This document shows positions 8,097 to 17,945 of a stretch of 64,000 bases of DNA, piece after piece. The stretch lies in contig NZ_WKJL01000004.1 of NCBI RefSeq assembly GCF_009674565.1, positions 248,001 through 312,000 on the forward strand. The letters are read 5' to 3'. The notes beneath the pieces were generated by a model that had not been told where the DNA came from, searched no databases, and saw only the letters and a list, made by a program, of their open reading frames with translations. The DNA is from Duganella aquatilis. GTDB lineage: Bacteria > Pseudomonadota > Gammaproteobacteria > Burkholderiales > Burkholderiaceae_D. The position numbers were made by a program, and so were the translations under genes. Numbering within the stretch: position 1 is the stretch's first letter; every line of letters starts with the position of its first letter.

Positions 8097-10733
8097 ATGC
8101 TGGATTTTTTCCGTCGTTTGTACCGCGCGATACTGCTGCCCGCCTTCGGTGCGGCGCTGCTGATCTTTACCTGGGCTTCCGTCACCTACCAGGTGCGGCA
8201 GGAACAGCAGACCGCCCGCTACGAGGCCGTGCTGCACAGCCAGTCGCTGGCGCACACCCTGGCCGAACACACCAACCACCTGCTGCGCCAGCTCGATCAC
8301 GCCACCCAGCTGTTCAAGCTCAAATACGAGGAAACCGACGGCGCGCTGCGGCTGCCCGAATTCACCCGCAAGAACGGCCTGCTCGATTCGCTGCTGCCGA
8401 CCAAGCTCGATCTGCCGATGGCCATCCTGGACCAGAACGGCCGCGTCGTCGACAGCATGAACGGCTACTTCACGCCGGACCAGAAGCACGAGACGGTGTT
8501 CAAGAACCACGCCAGCAATCCGGCCGACGTCTCGCTGGTGGCCACGCCGGTGATCGACAGCCGCACCAAGAAATGGCAGATCCAGATCTCGCGCCGGCTG
8601 AACCACGCCAACGGCAGCTTCGCCGGCGTCATCATGGTGATGATCGATCCGGCCTATTTCGTCGAGGACTACGACCGCCTGAACGTCGACACCGGCGGTG
8701 CGGTGATGCTGATCAGCCGCGAGAACGGCATGTCGGCCGCCCGCATCGACGACCAGATCATCATCAGCGACAGCATCGACTTCCGCGTGGCCCAGGTCAG
8801 CGTGCCGCAGCCGTCGGAGGAATTCCTGCTCAAGCGCCCGTTCGACGCCATCGACCGCGTCTACGGCTATGCCGAAATGCCGCGCTATCTGCTGACGGCG
8901 GTGGTCGGCAATCCGACCGCCACGGCCATGACGCGCTTCTACAGCCGCCGCAATATGTATTACGGCGCCGCCACCGTCGCCTCGGCGCTGGTGCTGCTGT
9001 TCGTCTATCTGCTGGTGCAGCAGGCGCACCGCCTGCGCCGCAGCGCCAGCATGGTGATCGAGGCGCAACTGATGCTGCGCGCCGCCGCCGACGCCAGCCT
9101 CGATGCGGTGTTTCTGTTCAAGGCCTGCCGCATGCGCGGCGCGCGGCGCGAGATCCTCGACTTCACCATCGCCGACCTGAATGAGCGCGGCGCCCAGCTG
9201 ATGGGCTACCGCAGCGCCGACATCAAGGACAAGCGCCTGGTCGAGGTCATGCCGGCGCTGCACTCCAAGGGCTTCGTCGAAAAATACCGCCACGTGCTGG
9301 AAAGCCGCCAGCCGCTGGAAGAGGAATACGCGGTCGATTTCCTGCCCAACGCAGCCGTCCACTGGCTGCACCACCAGATCGTGCCGATCACCGACGGCGT
9401 CGCGGTCAACGTGCGCGACATCACCTCGCGCAAGGAAACCGAACTGGCGGCGCGCAAGAACCAGGCCGAACTCGCCGCCGTCAACGACGCCTCGCCCCTC
9501 GGCCTGCTGCGCGCCGACGCCACCGGCCACTGCACCTACGTCAACCGCACCTTCGAAACCATCACCGGCCTGACGCGCGACGAGGCGCTGGGCGACGCCT
9601 GGATGCGCGCGGTCCACCCGGCCGACCGCGCGGTGCTCAAGTCGGCGCTCAACCACATGGCCCGCACCCGCGCGCCGTTCCAGGACACGCTGCGCTGCGT
9701 CCACCCGGACGGCAAGATCATCTGGGTGTCGTTCAAGATCGCCGCCATGGTCGTCGACGGCAATGTCTACGGCTACGTCGGCACGGTGGACGACATCACC
9801 CACATCCGCAAATCCGTGATGGCGCTGCGCGAGAGCGAATCGCGCCTGCGCACCATCGCCGACACGCTGCCGGCCATGGTGGCCTATATCGACGCCGAGC
9901 AGGTCTACCGCTTCCACAACGTCGCCTACGAGCGCGAATTCAACCGCACCGGCCCCACGGTGCTGGGCCGCAGCGTTCGCGACACCATGGGCGCGGAGCG
10001 CTACGCCTTCCTCGAACCCTATGTGCTGCGCGCACTGCAGGGCGAAACCCTGACCTTCGAGGAAGACGATACCAGCGACACCATCGAGCGCACCTACGAA
10101 GTGGTCTACATTCCGCAGATGGACGAAGACGGCGTCGGCGTGATCGGCTTCCACGTCATGCGCCAGGACGTCACGGTGCAGAAGCGCGAGAAGCAGCGCC
10201 TGCTGCGGCTGTCGCAGGTCGACGCCCTGACCGGCCTGACCAACCGCGCCGGCTTCCTGCAAAAGCTGCACGACTCCATGGCCAACAGCCGCGAAAACGG
10301 CAACCTGATGGCGGTGATGTACATGGATATCGACCGCTTCAAGCCGGTCAACGACACCTTCGGCCACGCCGTCGGCGACGCCCTGCTGAAGGCCTTCTCG
10401 GCGCGGCTGACGCACACCATGCGCGCCAGCGACACCATCGCCCGGCTGGGCGGCGACGAGTTCACCATCATCATGGAGCGCATTCACCGCATCGACGACG
10501 CGGCCGCGCTGGCGGCCAAGATCGTCGCCGCCATGCAGGCCGATTTCGACCTCGATGGCACGGTGGTGTCGATCTCGACCAGCATCGGCCTGACCTACTA
10601 CCGCGACGAAGACGTCAGCCCCGCCGAGCTGCTGAACCGCGCCGACATCCTGCTGTACGAGGCCAAACAGGCGGGCCGCAACACCTTCCGCGCCGGCCAG
10701 GTGATCCCGCCACCGGCAAGCAACGCGGCATAA
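8097..10733 (+). CDS. Membrane-bound PAS/GGDEF diguanylate cyclase
   Basis: An 878-residue sensor that should make cyclic di-GMP. It has an N-terminal membrane helix (~13-31), a ~255-residue periplasmic sensor resembling a double-Cache domain, a second membrane helix (~287-307), three PAS-like domains in the cytoplasm (~320-450, ~455-580, ~590-700) and a C-terminal GGDEF domain. The active site GGDEF is intact at residues 785-789. The product-inhibition I-site RxxD (RASD, 776-779) sits the expected five residues upstream. There is no EAL domain. It is divergent from ycaQ across a 135-bp AT-rich region. The periplasmic ligand cannot be predicted from sequence. Confidence 0.92.
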   Translation: MLDFFRRLYRAILLPAFGAALLIFTWASVTYQVRQEQQTARYEAVLHSQSLAHTLAEHTNHLLRQLDHATQLFKLKYEETDGALRLPEFTRKNGLLDSLLPTKLDLPMAILDQNGRVVDSMNGYFTPDQKHETVFKNHASNPADVSLVATPVIDSRTKKWQIQISRRLNHANGSFAGVIMVMIDPAYFVEDYDRLNVDTGGAVMLISRENGMSAARIDDQIIISDSIDFRVAQVSVPQPSEEFLLKRPFDAIDRVYGYAEMPRYLLTAVVGNPTATAMTRFYSRRNMYYGAATVASALVLLFVYLLVQQAHRLRRSASMVIEAQLMLRAAADASLDAVFLFKACRMRGARREILDFTIADLNERGAQLMGYRSADIKDKRLVEVMPALHSKGFVEKYRHVLESRQPLEEEYAVDFLPNAAVHWLHHQIVPITDGVAVNVRDITSRKETELAARKNQAELAAVNDASPLGLLRADATGHCTYVNRTFETITGLTRDEALGDAWMRAVHPADRAVLKSALNHMARTRAPFQDTLRCVHPDGKIIWVSFKIAAMVVDGNVYGYVGTVDDITHIRKSVMALRESESRLRTIADTLPAMVAYIDAEQVYRFHNVAYEREFNRTGPTVLGRSVRDTMGAERYAFLEPYVLRALQGETLTFEEDDTSDTIERTYEVVYIPQMDEDGVGVIGFHVMRQDVTVQKREKQRLLRLSQVDALTGLTNRAGFLQKLHDSMANSRENGNLMAVMYMDIDRFKPVNDTFGHAVGDALLKAFSARLTHTMRASDTIARLGGDEFTIIMERIHRIDDAAALAAKIVAAMQADFDLDGTVVSISTSIGLTYYRDEDVSPAELLNRADILLYEAKQAGRNTFRAGQVIPPPASNAA

Positions 10734-10748
10734 ATCAAACCGGGTGCG

Positions 10749-10780
10749 GCCGGCTTGCGCTATATTGAGCGCTTTCCGGC
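10749..10780 (+). terminator. Imperfect hairpin between the cyclase gene and sbcD
   Basis: GCCGG and GCGC arms pair with GCGC and CCGGC around an 8-base loop that itself reads TATATTGA. A T-rich stretch follows at about 10781-10798. It may end the cyclase transcript, but the loop also contains a -10-like TATATT, so the same site could serve the sbcDC promoter. Weak evidence for either. Confidence 0.35.
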
Positions 10781-10799
10781 TGTTTGATCACATTTTTTC

Positions 10800-12026
10800 A
10801 TGCGTCTGCTGCACACCTCCGACTGGCATCTCGGCCAATCCCTGCATAATTTCGAGCGTCATTATGAACACCAGCGCTTCCTCGACTGGCTTCTGGACGC
10901 CATCGTCGCCGAACAGGCCGACGCGCTGCTGATCGCCGGTGATGTCTACGATAACGCCAATCCGTCGTCCGCGACGCAGAAGCAGCTGTACCGCTTCCTG
11001 CGGCAGGCCAAGGAGCGCGCGCCGCATCTGAACCTGATCATCATCGCCGGCAACCACGATTCGCCGGGCCGGCTCGATGCACCAGGTCCGCTGCTGGAAG
11101 CGCACGGCACCCGCGTGATCGGCGCCGTGCAGCGCAATGCGGAGGGCGAGATCGACATCGAATCGCTGGTGCTGCCGCTGACCGGCCGCAGCGGCGCGGT
11201 CGAGGCGTGGTGCCTGGTGGTGCCCTTCCTGCGTCCCGGCGACGTGCCGCGCGGCGAGCTTCAGGAAGGCGCCGATCCCTACCTGGCCGGCATCGCCCTG
11301 CTCTACCGCCAGGCGTTCGAACTGGCGCAGAGCAAGCGCCAGGACGGCCAGGCAATCATCGCCATGGGCCACTGCCACATGGTGGACGGCCAGATGTCCA
11401 ACGATTCCGAGCGCCGCATCGTCATCGGCGGCACCGAGATGCTGCCGGCCGGGATATTCGATCCTGCCATCGCCTACGCCGCGCTGGGGCATTTGCATCT
11501 GGCGCAGAACGTCGGCAAGCAGGAACATATCCGCTACGCCGGCAGTCCGCTGCCGCTGTCCTTCGCCGAGGTGAATTACGCGCATCAGATCCTGCGCATC
11601 GACCTGGAAGGCGCTGTGGTGCGCGAAATCGCGCCGGTGCCTGTGCCGCGCGCGGTGGAGCTGCTGCGCGTGCCGTCCAAGCCGGCGCCGCTGACACAGG
11701 TGCTGGAAGAACTGGCCGAGCTGGCGCCGCCGGACACGCCGCCCGAGCAGCAACCGTATCTGGAAGTACGCGTATTGCTGGAGCAGCCGGAACCCGGCCT
11801 GCGCGCGCGCATCGAAGCGGCGCTGGACGGCAAGCCTGTGCGGCTGGCGAAAATCGAAACTTCGACCGCCGCCCGCGCCTCGTCCATCGACAAGGAAGTG
11901 ATGACGCTGGACCAGCTGGAAAAGCTGAGGCCCGACGACATCTTCCGGCAGCTATATGCGCAGCGCTTCGGCAACGAAGCGCCGGCCGATCAACTGAGCG
12001 CCTTCGCGGAGTTGATGCTGCCATGA
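10800..12026 (+). CDS. sbcD: Exonuclease SbcCD, nuclease subunit SbcD
   Basis: A 408-residue Mre11-type calcineurin-like phosphoesterase. The metal-binding motifs are in order: SDWHLG (D8, H10), GDVYDNANPS, GNHDSPGR, then GHCHM and a later GHLH. With SbcC it forms an ATP-dependent nuclease that opens hairpins and trims blocked double-strand ends. The stop codon overlaps the sbcC start by 4 bp (ATGA), the usual coupled arrangement. Length matches the family. Confidence 0.96.
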   Translation: MRLLHTSDWHLGQSLHNFERHYEHQRFLDWLLDAIVAEQADALLIAGDVYDNANPSSATQKQLYRFLRQAKERAPHLNLIIIAGNHDSPGRLDAPGPLLEAHGTRVIGAVQRNAEGEIDIESLVLPLTGRSGAVEAWCLVVPFLRPGDVPRGELQEGADPYLAGIALLYRQAFELAQSKRQDGQAIIAMGHCHMVDGQMSNDSERRIVIGGTEMLPAGIFDPAIAYAALGHLHLAQNVGKQEHIRYAGSPLPLSFAEVNYAHQILRIDLEGAVVREIAPVPVPRAVELLRVPSKPAPLTQVLEELAELAPPDTPPEQQPYLEVRVLLEQPEPGLRARIEAALDGKPVRLAKIETSTAARASSIDKEVMTLDQLEKLRPDDIFRQLYAQRFGNEAPADQLSAFAELMLP

Positions 12027-15000
12027 GAATCCTGAAAATCAGCGGCAAGAACCTGGCCTCGCTGGCCGACGAATTCAGCGTCAATTTCGAGGCCGAGCCA
12101 TTGGCCTCCACCGGCCTGTTCGCCATCAGCGGCCCGACCGGCGCCGGCAAGAGCACCTTGCTGGACGCGCTGTGCCTGGCCTTGTACGACGCCACCCCGC
12201 GTCTGCTGCGCGTGGTCGGCCGCAACTACCTGGCCGACGTCGGCAACGAAACCGTGTCCACGCAAGACCCGCGCAACCTGCTGCGCCGCGGCACGGCGGA
12301 AGGCTATGCGGAAGTGGACTTCGTCGGCAGCGACGGCGCCTCCTACCGCGCGCGCTGGAACGTGCGCCGCGCCCGCACCAAGGCCGAAGGCGCCCTGCAG
12401 CCGACCACCATGTCGCTGCATCTGCTGCCGGCCCTGCAGGCCATCGGCGGCACCAAGACCGAGGTCAAGGCGGAAATCGAGAAACGCATCGGCCTGTCGT
12501 TCGAACAGTTCACGCGCGCCGTGCTGCTGGCGCAGAACGAGTTTTCGGCCTTCCTGAAAGCCGAGGACAACGAACGCGGCGAACTGCTGGAAACGCTGAC
12601 CGGCAGCACCGTCTACTCTGAAATCTCGATCCGCGCCTTTGAACGCAACAAGCTGGAACAGGCGGCGCTGCAAAAACTGAATCTGCGCCTGGCCGACCAG
12701 AAGCCGCTGAGCACCGACGAGCGCGCGGAACTCACATCCAAGAGCAACGACGCCGGCATTGCCCTGCAAGCGCTGGACCAGCAGAAGACGGAACTGGAAC
12801 AGGAATTGCGCTGGCATCAGCAAGCCGAGAAACTGGCGCAGGAAGAACAGGCGGCGCAGCAGGCCAGCGTCACCGCGCTGGCGGCGGTGCAAGCCGCCGC
12901 GCCACGCCACACCGCCCTGGCGCGCATCGACGCGGTACAGCAGGCACGCCCGCTGGCGGAAGACATCCGCCGCATCGACGCCGACATCGCCGCCACGCAG
13001 GAAGCCATTGTCGCCAGCGCGCAGCATGCGCAGCAGGCCGCGCTGGCGCTGGAACAGGCCTACGCCGCGCAGCAACAGGTAGCCACCGGCCAGCAGGAAG
13101 CCGAAGCCGCGCAGCGCGCGGCCGCGCCACAGCTGGACCAGGCCAAGGCGCTGGACGCCCGCATCGAAGCGATGCTGCCGGCCTGGCGCCAGGCCGCAGC
13201 CGCCTGCGAAAAAGCCGAGCATGCCGACGCCGCCGCCAAAGCCGCGCTGCAATCGCGCCAGAGCGAGCACGCGCGCCTGGCCGCGCAGCAGCAGGCCGGT
13301 GTCACGTGGCTGGAGCAGCACAAGCATTGGAAAGCGCTGGCGCAGCAATGGGAGCGCTGGGACGTGTTGTTCGTTCAGGCCGGCCAGCAGGCGGCGATTG
13401 CCGAACGCCTGCACGCCGGTCTGTCGCGCGTGCAGCGCAACGCACAGATGCACCGCGACGAGGAAGCCGACGCCAGCACCAAGCTGGCCGGCGCCGTCGA
13501 AGCGCTGCAAGCGTTGGACCTCCAGCGCCAACAGGCCGCGCAAAACCTGGCTGCCTATTCGGTCGAGCAGTTGCAGGCCTCGCGCACCAGCTGGGAGCAG
13601 CACCGCGACCTGCTGGCCGGTGCGGAGAAAATCTGGCTGGACCTGGAATCGCGCCAGACGCGCCACGCCCAGATCGAAGCCCAATCGGTCCAGCTGCGCC
13701 AGGCCATGACTGCCGCCGAAGCGCAGCTGACCGCCGCACAGCAGGAAGGCATCGCCATTCTGGCAACCTTCGCGCAGGCCGAACGCTCGCTCAAGCTGGC
13801 GGAAGCCGCCACCGCCGCCAGCGTCGAATCGCTGCGCCAGACGCTGGAAGACGACACGCCCTGCCCGGTCTGTGGCGCCAAGGATCACCCATACCGCCAC
13901 AACGACGACAGCCTGCAAACCATGCTGCGCGAACTGCAAGGCGATGTGGCCCGCAGCCGCCAGCAGATGGAAGCCAACGTCAATCAACAGGCAGCGCAAC
14001 GCGCCACCGCGCAAGCCAGCGCCGACCAGTTGAATGTGCTGGCCGCCGAGCAGCGTTCGGTGCAGCAGGCAATGGAGCGCGTAGCCGTCGCCTGGTCCGC
14101 ACACGCCATCGTCAACGTCAAGGCGCTGCCGGCGGAGACCGGGCGCACTGCATGGTTCACCGCGCAGATGGGCGAAGCCTACAAAGGCCTGCAAGCCGTC
14201 GAGCAGCAGGAGCGCGAAGTGCACGCGGCGCGCATCGCCCGCGACCAGGCGCAAGCCGCCTACGAGCGCGCCGCCGCCGAGCACACGCGCCTGCAAACCG
14301 TGGCTGCCGGCGCCAAGACCGCGCTGGCGCAATCGAATACCGAATACAAGGCGCTGGAAGACCAGCGCATCGAAGTGGCGCTGGCACTGAGCGCCCTGCT
14401 GTCCGATCTGGATGCGGCCTTCAGCGGCGGCGACATTCCGAGCGAAGAATGGAAGGAAGACTGGAAGTCCGGCCCGGCGCGGTTCTACGAAGCGCGTCAG
14501 GCCGAAAGCAAGCAATGGCTGGCGCAGCGCGCAGCTTACGATGAACGCGCCGCCTCACTCGCCGCCTTCGAAGCCGAACTGAAAACGCTGAACGAAACGC
14601 TGGCCCGCACCGGCCACGACGCCCTCGCCGCCCGCGACGCCTTCACCGCAGCCGATACCGGATTGAAGGCCAACCAGGAACAGCGCATGACCATGTGGGG
14701 AGGCAGGGAAATCCGCGACGTAGAAGCCGCGCTGCAAGCCGCGATCGACGCCGCCAAGGCCCGCTACGCCGCCAGCCAGACCGCCGCGCAGCAGGCCGCG
14801 CAAGCCAAAACACGCTGCGACGAAGCGCTCGCGCAGGCCAACAACCGCCTAGCAACGCTGCAGGCATCCGCCACGGCCGCCGCCGCGCGCCTGGCCGACT
14901 GGCTGGCCGCATTCCAGCAGCGCCAGCCCGACGCCGGCCTGCAAGACCTGGCGCAATTGCGTGAACTGCTGGCCCTCAGCCTCGACGACATCGACGCCGA

Positions 15001-15913
15001 ACGCGCCGCCCTGCAAGCGCTGGCGCGCGCCGCCGACCAGGCTAACACCGTGCTGCAGGAACGCCAGCGCCAGCGCGAACAGCATCAGCTCTCCGCGCCG
15101 TCATCACGCGTCCACGCCGCGCCTCCGCCTGCCGACACCGGCAACGCCGACGACGCCGCGCCCGCGACCGCCGACCTGTGGTCCGACGACGCACAGCAGG
15201 ACATCGCAGCGACCGACGAGGCGCCAGCGACGGCGGACTCGCCCATCGATGCCGTCACCGCGGCACTCAACGCCCTGCTGGCCGAACGCAAAACCGCCAA
15301 CGACCACGCCACCGCCCTGCAACTGGCGCTGGCGCAGGACGACGACAAGCGCCACCGCTCGCAATCCATGCTGGCCGAAATCGAAGCGCAGGAAGCCATC
15401 ACCCAGCGCTGGGCGCGCATGGATGACCTGATCGGCTCCGCCGACGGCAAACGCTTCCGCAACTACGCCCAGCAATTCACGCTGGACGTCCTGCTGGGCT
15501 ACGCCAACGCGCACCTGAACCACCTGTCGCGCCGCTATCAACTGGAGCGTATCCAGAACAACGCCAATCCGTCCCTGGCTCTCTTGGTACGCGACCAGGA
15601 CATGGGCGGCGAAATGCGCTCGGTGCACTCGCTGTCCGGCGGCGAATCGTTCCTCGTGTCGCTGGCGCTGGCGCTGGGACTGGCGTCGCTGTCCTCGAAT
15701 CGCGTGCGCGTCGAATCGCTGTTCATCGACGAAGGCTTCGGCAGCCTGGATGCGGACACTCTGCGCGTGGCCATGGACGCGCTGGACGGCCTGCAGGCGA
15801 TGGGCCGCAAGGTCGGCGTCATCTCCCACGTGCAGGAAATGACCGAGCGGATCTCGGCCAAGATCCTGGTCCAGCCATCCGCCGGCGGCCGCAGCGCCAT
15901 CACCGTTCAATAG
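12023..15913 (+). CDS. sbcC: Exonuclease SbcCD, ATPase subunit SbcC
   Basis: A 1296-residue Rad50/SMC-like ATPase. The Walker A motif GPTGAGKST is at residues 37-45. Two long Ala/Gln/Glu-rich coiled-coil arms flank a zinc hook CPVC at residues 614-617. The ABC signature LSGGESF lies near residue 1204, followed by Walker B in SLFIDEGFGSLD. It is longer than E. coli SbcC (1048 residues), the excess being in the coiled coils and in an acidic, Ala/Pro-rich insertion around residues 1030-1080. It ends 7 bp before the next gene, which may therefore be transcribed with it. Confidence 0.95.
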   Translation: MRILKISGKNLASLADEFSVNFEAEPLASTGLFAISGPTGAGKSTLLDALCLALYDATPRLLRVVGRNYLADVGNETVSTQDPRNLLRRGTAEGYAEVDFVGSDGASYRARWNVRRARTKAEGALQPTTMSLHLLPALQAIGGTKTEVKAEIEKRIGLSFEQFTRAVLLAQNEFSAFLKAEDNERGELLETLTGSTVYSEISIRAFERNKLEQAALQKLNLRLADQKPLSTDERAELTSKSNDAGIALQALDQQKTELEQELRWHQQAEKLAQEEQAAQQASVTALAAVQAAAPRHTALARIDAVQQARPLAEDIRRIDADIAATQEAIVASAQHAQQAALALEQAYAAQQQVATGQQEAEAAQRAAAPQLDQAKALDARIEAMLPAWRQAAAACEKAEHADAAAKAALQSRQSEHARLAAQQQAGVTWLEQHKHWKALAQQWERWDVLFVQAGQQAAIAERLHAGLSRVQRNAQMHRDEEADASTKLAGAVEALQALDLQRQQAAQNLAAYSVEQLQASRTSWEQHRDLLAGAEKIWLDLESRQTRHAQIEAQSVQLRQAMTAAEAQLTAAQQEGIAILATFAQAERSLKLAEAATAASVESLRQTLEDDTPCPVCGAKDHPYRHNDDSLQTMLRELQGDVARSRQQMEANVNQQAAQRATAQASADQLNVLAAEQRSVQQAMERVAVAWSAHAIVNVKALPAETGRTAWFTAQMGEAYKGLQAVEQQEREVHAARIARDQAQAAYERAAAEHTRLQTVAAGAKTALAQSNTEYKALEDQRIEVALALSALLSDLDAAFSGGDIPSEEWKEDWKSGPARFYEARQAESKQWLAQRAAYDERAASLAAFEAELKTLNETLARTGHDALAARDAFTAADTGLKANQEQRMTMWGGREIRDVEAALQAAIDAAKARYAASQTAAQQAAQAKTRCDEALAQANNRLATLQASATAAAARLADWLAAFQQRQPDAGLQDLAQLRELLALSLDDIDAERAALQALARAADQANTVLQERQRQREQHQLSAPSSRVHAAPPPADTGNADDAAPATADLWSDDAQQDIAATDEAPATADSPIDAVTAALNALLAERKTANDHATALQLALAQDDDKRHRSQSMLAEIEAQEAITQRWARMDDLIGSADGKRFRNYAQQFTLDVLLGYANAHLNHLSRRYQLERIQNNANPSLALLVRDQDMGGEMRSVHSLSGGESFLVSLALALGLASLSSNRVRVESLFIDEGFGSLDADTLRVAMDALDGLQAMGRKVGVISHVQEMTERISAKILVQPSAGGRSAITVQ

Positions 15914-15920
15914 GAACGCC

Positions 15921-17066
15921 ATGCGCGCCTTGAGCCTCAGCCTTTGCCTGCTGTTTCCCTTGTCGGCCAGCGCTGCCTCCTGCGCCCTGCCCACCGTGCA
16001 AACCGACGGCTGGGAACTGAGCACGCCCGAAGCCAGCGGCTTCAATCCCACCACGCTTTGCATGACGCTGACCGCCATCGCGCAAGGCAAGGACAACATC
16101 CACAGCATCGTCATCGAACGCCACGGCAAACTGGTGGCGGAGATGTACCGCAGCGGCAAGGACAAATCGATCGCGCGCGGACTGGGCGTGTGGCCGCCGT
16201 TCGCGCCGACCGTCGACTTCGGCCCGGACACGCTGCACGACGCCCGCTCCATCGGCAAGAGCATCATCGATCTGCTAATCGGCATCGAGAAACAGCAGGG
16301 CAAAATCGCCGGCCTCACCACGCCGGTGCTGGACTACTACCCGGAACACAAAGACCTGCGCTCGCCGGCGCTGGACGCCATCAACCTCGAACACCTGCTG
16401 ACCATGAGCGGCGGCTGGAAGTGGGACGAAGGCACGCAGCCCAACAACGAGATGCGCCTGTTCTGGAAATCCGATCCGGTGCGCTACGTGCTGGAACGCC
16501 CGATCGAAGCGGCGCCCGGCGCGGTGTGGAACTACAACGGCGGCGGCACGCTGATCCTGGCCGATATCGTCAGCCGCGTCGCCGGCAAACCGTGGCTGGA
16601 CGTGGCCGATACCGAGTTGTTCGCGCCACTCGGCATCACGCAATGGCAATGGGTGACCGATCTGCGCGGCCGTCCCGCCTCGTTCGCCGGCCTGCGCCTG
16701 CGGCCGCGCGACATGGCCAAGCTGGGACGGCTGATGCTGAACCACGGCCGCTGGAACGGCCGCCAGATGGTGGCGGAAGACTGGATCGACGCCTCGCTGA
16801 CGCCGCGCCTGAGCGTCGGCTTCAAAAGCCCCGGCGACCAGCCGGACGAAATCCACTACGGCTACCAGTGGTGGGCCGGCACGGCGGCATGGAAGGACCA
16901 TCGCGTCGCCTGGAACGCCGCCTTCGGCAATGGCGGCCAGCGCATCTTCATCGTGCCGGAACTGGACATGACGCTGGTGATCACCGCCGGCGACTACGGT
17001 TCCGACGAAATGGGCGCCAGGGTCAATCGCCTGCTGCACACCGTGGTGGCCACTGTGGCCCGTTAG
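15921..17066 (+). CDS. Exported serine hydrolase, beta-lactamase/PBP class C family
   Basis: A 381-residue protein with a cleavable signal peptide (residues 1-19, ending ASA). The catalytic S-x-x-K is SIGK at residues 110-113. A Tyr-Asn motif follows (WNYNGGG, Tyr205), and a late HYGYQWW segment stands where the third family motif is expected. This family includes esterases, D-aminopeptidases and 6-aminohexanoate-dimer hydrolases, so the substrate is open. The DVADTELFAPLG and RLRPRDMAKLGRL segments are characteristic of the EstB/AmpC-like subgroup. It lies 7 bp behind sbcC with no terminator. Confidence 0.85.
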   Translation: MRALSLSLCLLFPLSASAASCALPTVQTDGWELSTPEASGFNPTTLCMTLTAIAQGKDNIHSIVIERHGKLVAEMYRSGKDKSIARGLGVWPPFAPTVDFGPDTLHDARSIGKSIIDLLIGIEKQQGKIAGLTTPVLDYYPEHKDLRSPALDAINLEHLLTMSGGWKWDEGTQPNNEMRLFWKSDPVRYVLERPIEAAPGAVWNYNGGGTLILADIVSRVAGKPWLDVADTELFAPLGITQWQWVTDLRGRPASFAGLRLRPRDMAKLGRLMLNHGRWNGRQMVAEDWIDASLTPRLSVGFKSPGDQPDEIHYGYQWWAGTAAWKDHRVAWNAAFGNGGQRIFIVPELDMTLVITAGDYGSDEMGARVNRLLHTVVATVAR

Positions 17067-17130
17067 CGACGATCCCGCGCTGTTTTTTTGCTATCATTCA
17101 GGGACACGCACGGCAGCGGCCTTTCATCCC

Positions 17131-17613
17131 ATGAATATCGGCGCCATCACCTCCAGTTACGCCATCAGCCCGGCGACGCGCCCTGCGCCGCCGGCAGCCA
17201 CGGCGTCGACCCAGCTCTCGCCCGAAGCGCTGGCGGTGCTCGACAAGCTCAAATCGCGCGACCTCGAAGTGCGCCAGCACGAGGCGGCCCACATGGCGGC
17301 GGCGGGCGGACTGGCCACCTCCGGCGCCTCCTTCACCTATGAGCGCGGCCCGAACGGCGTCAATTACGCCATCGGCGGCGAGGTCAATATCGACACCTCG
17401 CCCGGCGCCACGCCGGAAGAAACCATCGAACGCGCCCGCACCATCCAGGCTGCGGCGCTGGCGCCTGCCGCGCCGTCGGACGCCGACCGCGCGGTGGCGG
17501 CCCAGGCGCAGCAGATGGAAAGCCAGGCCCGCGCCGAATTGGCAAAACAGAAAACCGACAACGCCTATGGCGCCACGCCGGCCGCGGCGTCCTCGGTGAA
17601 TGTTTATGCGTGA
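17131..17613 (+). CDS. Small putative metalloprotease (SprA-related, HEAAH motif)
   Basis: A 160-residue protein of the family annotated as putative metalloprotease CJM1_0395/SprA-related. A zinc-binding HExxH is present as HEAAH at residues 50-54. A following GASFTYERGPNG-NYAIGGEV block is the family signature. The C-terminal third is helical and Ala/Gln-rich. There is no signal peptide by simple inspection. Protease activity is inferred from the motif only; no substrate is suggested by the neighbours. Confidence 0.75.
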   Translation: MNIGAITSSYAISPATRPAPPAATASTQLSPEALAVLDKLKSRDLEVRQHEAAHMAAAGGLATSGASFTYERGPNGVNYAIGGEVNIDTSPGATPEETIERARTIQAAALAPAAPSDADRAVAAQAQQMESQARAELAKQKTDNAYGATPAAASSVNVYA

Positions 17614-17656
17614 GTGATAAAATCCCGCCTTCGCCTTTTCAAGTCATCGAGCAATC

Positions 17657-17866
17657 ATGTTAAAAGCACCACGCACCCTCACTTTCAAATGCGTCAAATG
17701 CGCCAAAGCCGTGCAAGCCCGCCTGCAAAAGGTCTCGGCCTGCTCGCACATCCAGCCTTACCTGGGCATTTGCGCCTGCGGCGAAGTGAAACACCACGCC
17801 ATCGGCCAGAAAGACGCCGTGGCTTCCTACCTGGCCGCGCCGGAAGGCTGGACCCACCACCACTAA
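17657..17866 (+). CDS. Small cysteine-containing protein of unknown function
   Basis: A 69-residue basic protein. It has a CVKC pair at residues 12-15 and a CAC pair near residues 39-41, with a lone Cys and several His (ending HHH). This spacing could bind one zinc ion as a ribbon, but no family is recognised. It uses an ATG at 17657 with a weak upstream purine run. Placement 43 bp behind the metalloprotease gene, same strand, allows co-transcription. Confidence 0.6.
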   Translation: MLKAPRTLTFKCVKCAKAVQARLQKVSACSHIQPYLGICACGEVKHHAIGQKDAVASYLAAPEGWTHHH

Positions 17867-17945
17867 ATTGCGCGCCGCACCCTCAAGTATTCATCTAGGA
17901 TACCGTTAAAGAGTTGTAGAAGTTATATCGAACACGGAATTCACC

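Noticed and set aside
6720..10487. 1255-residue minus-strand open frame
   Set aside because: Only its last 413 codons (ycaQ) are protein-like; the upstream part is the antisense of the GGDEF gene.
11990..14515. 841-residue minus-strand open frame
   Set aside because: Antisense shadow of sbcC; no recognisable domain.
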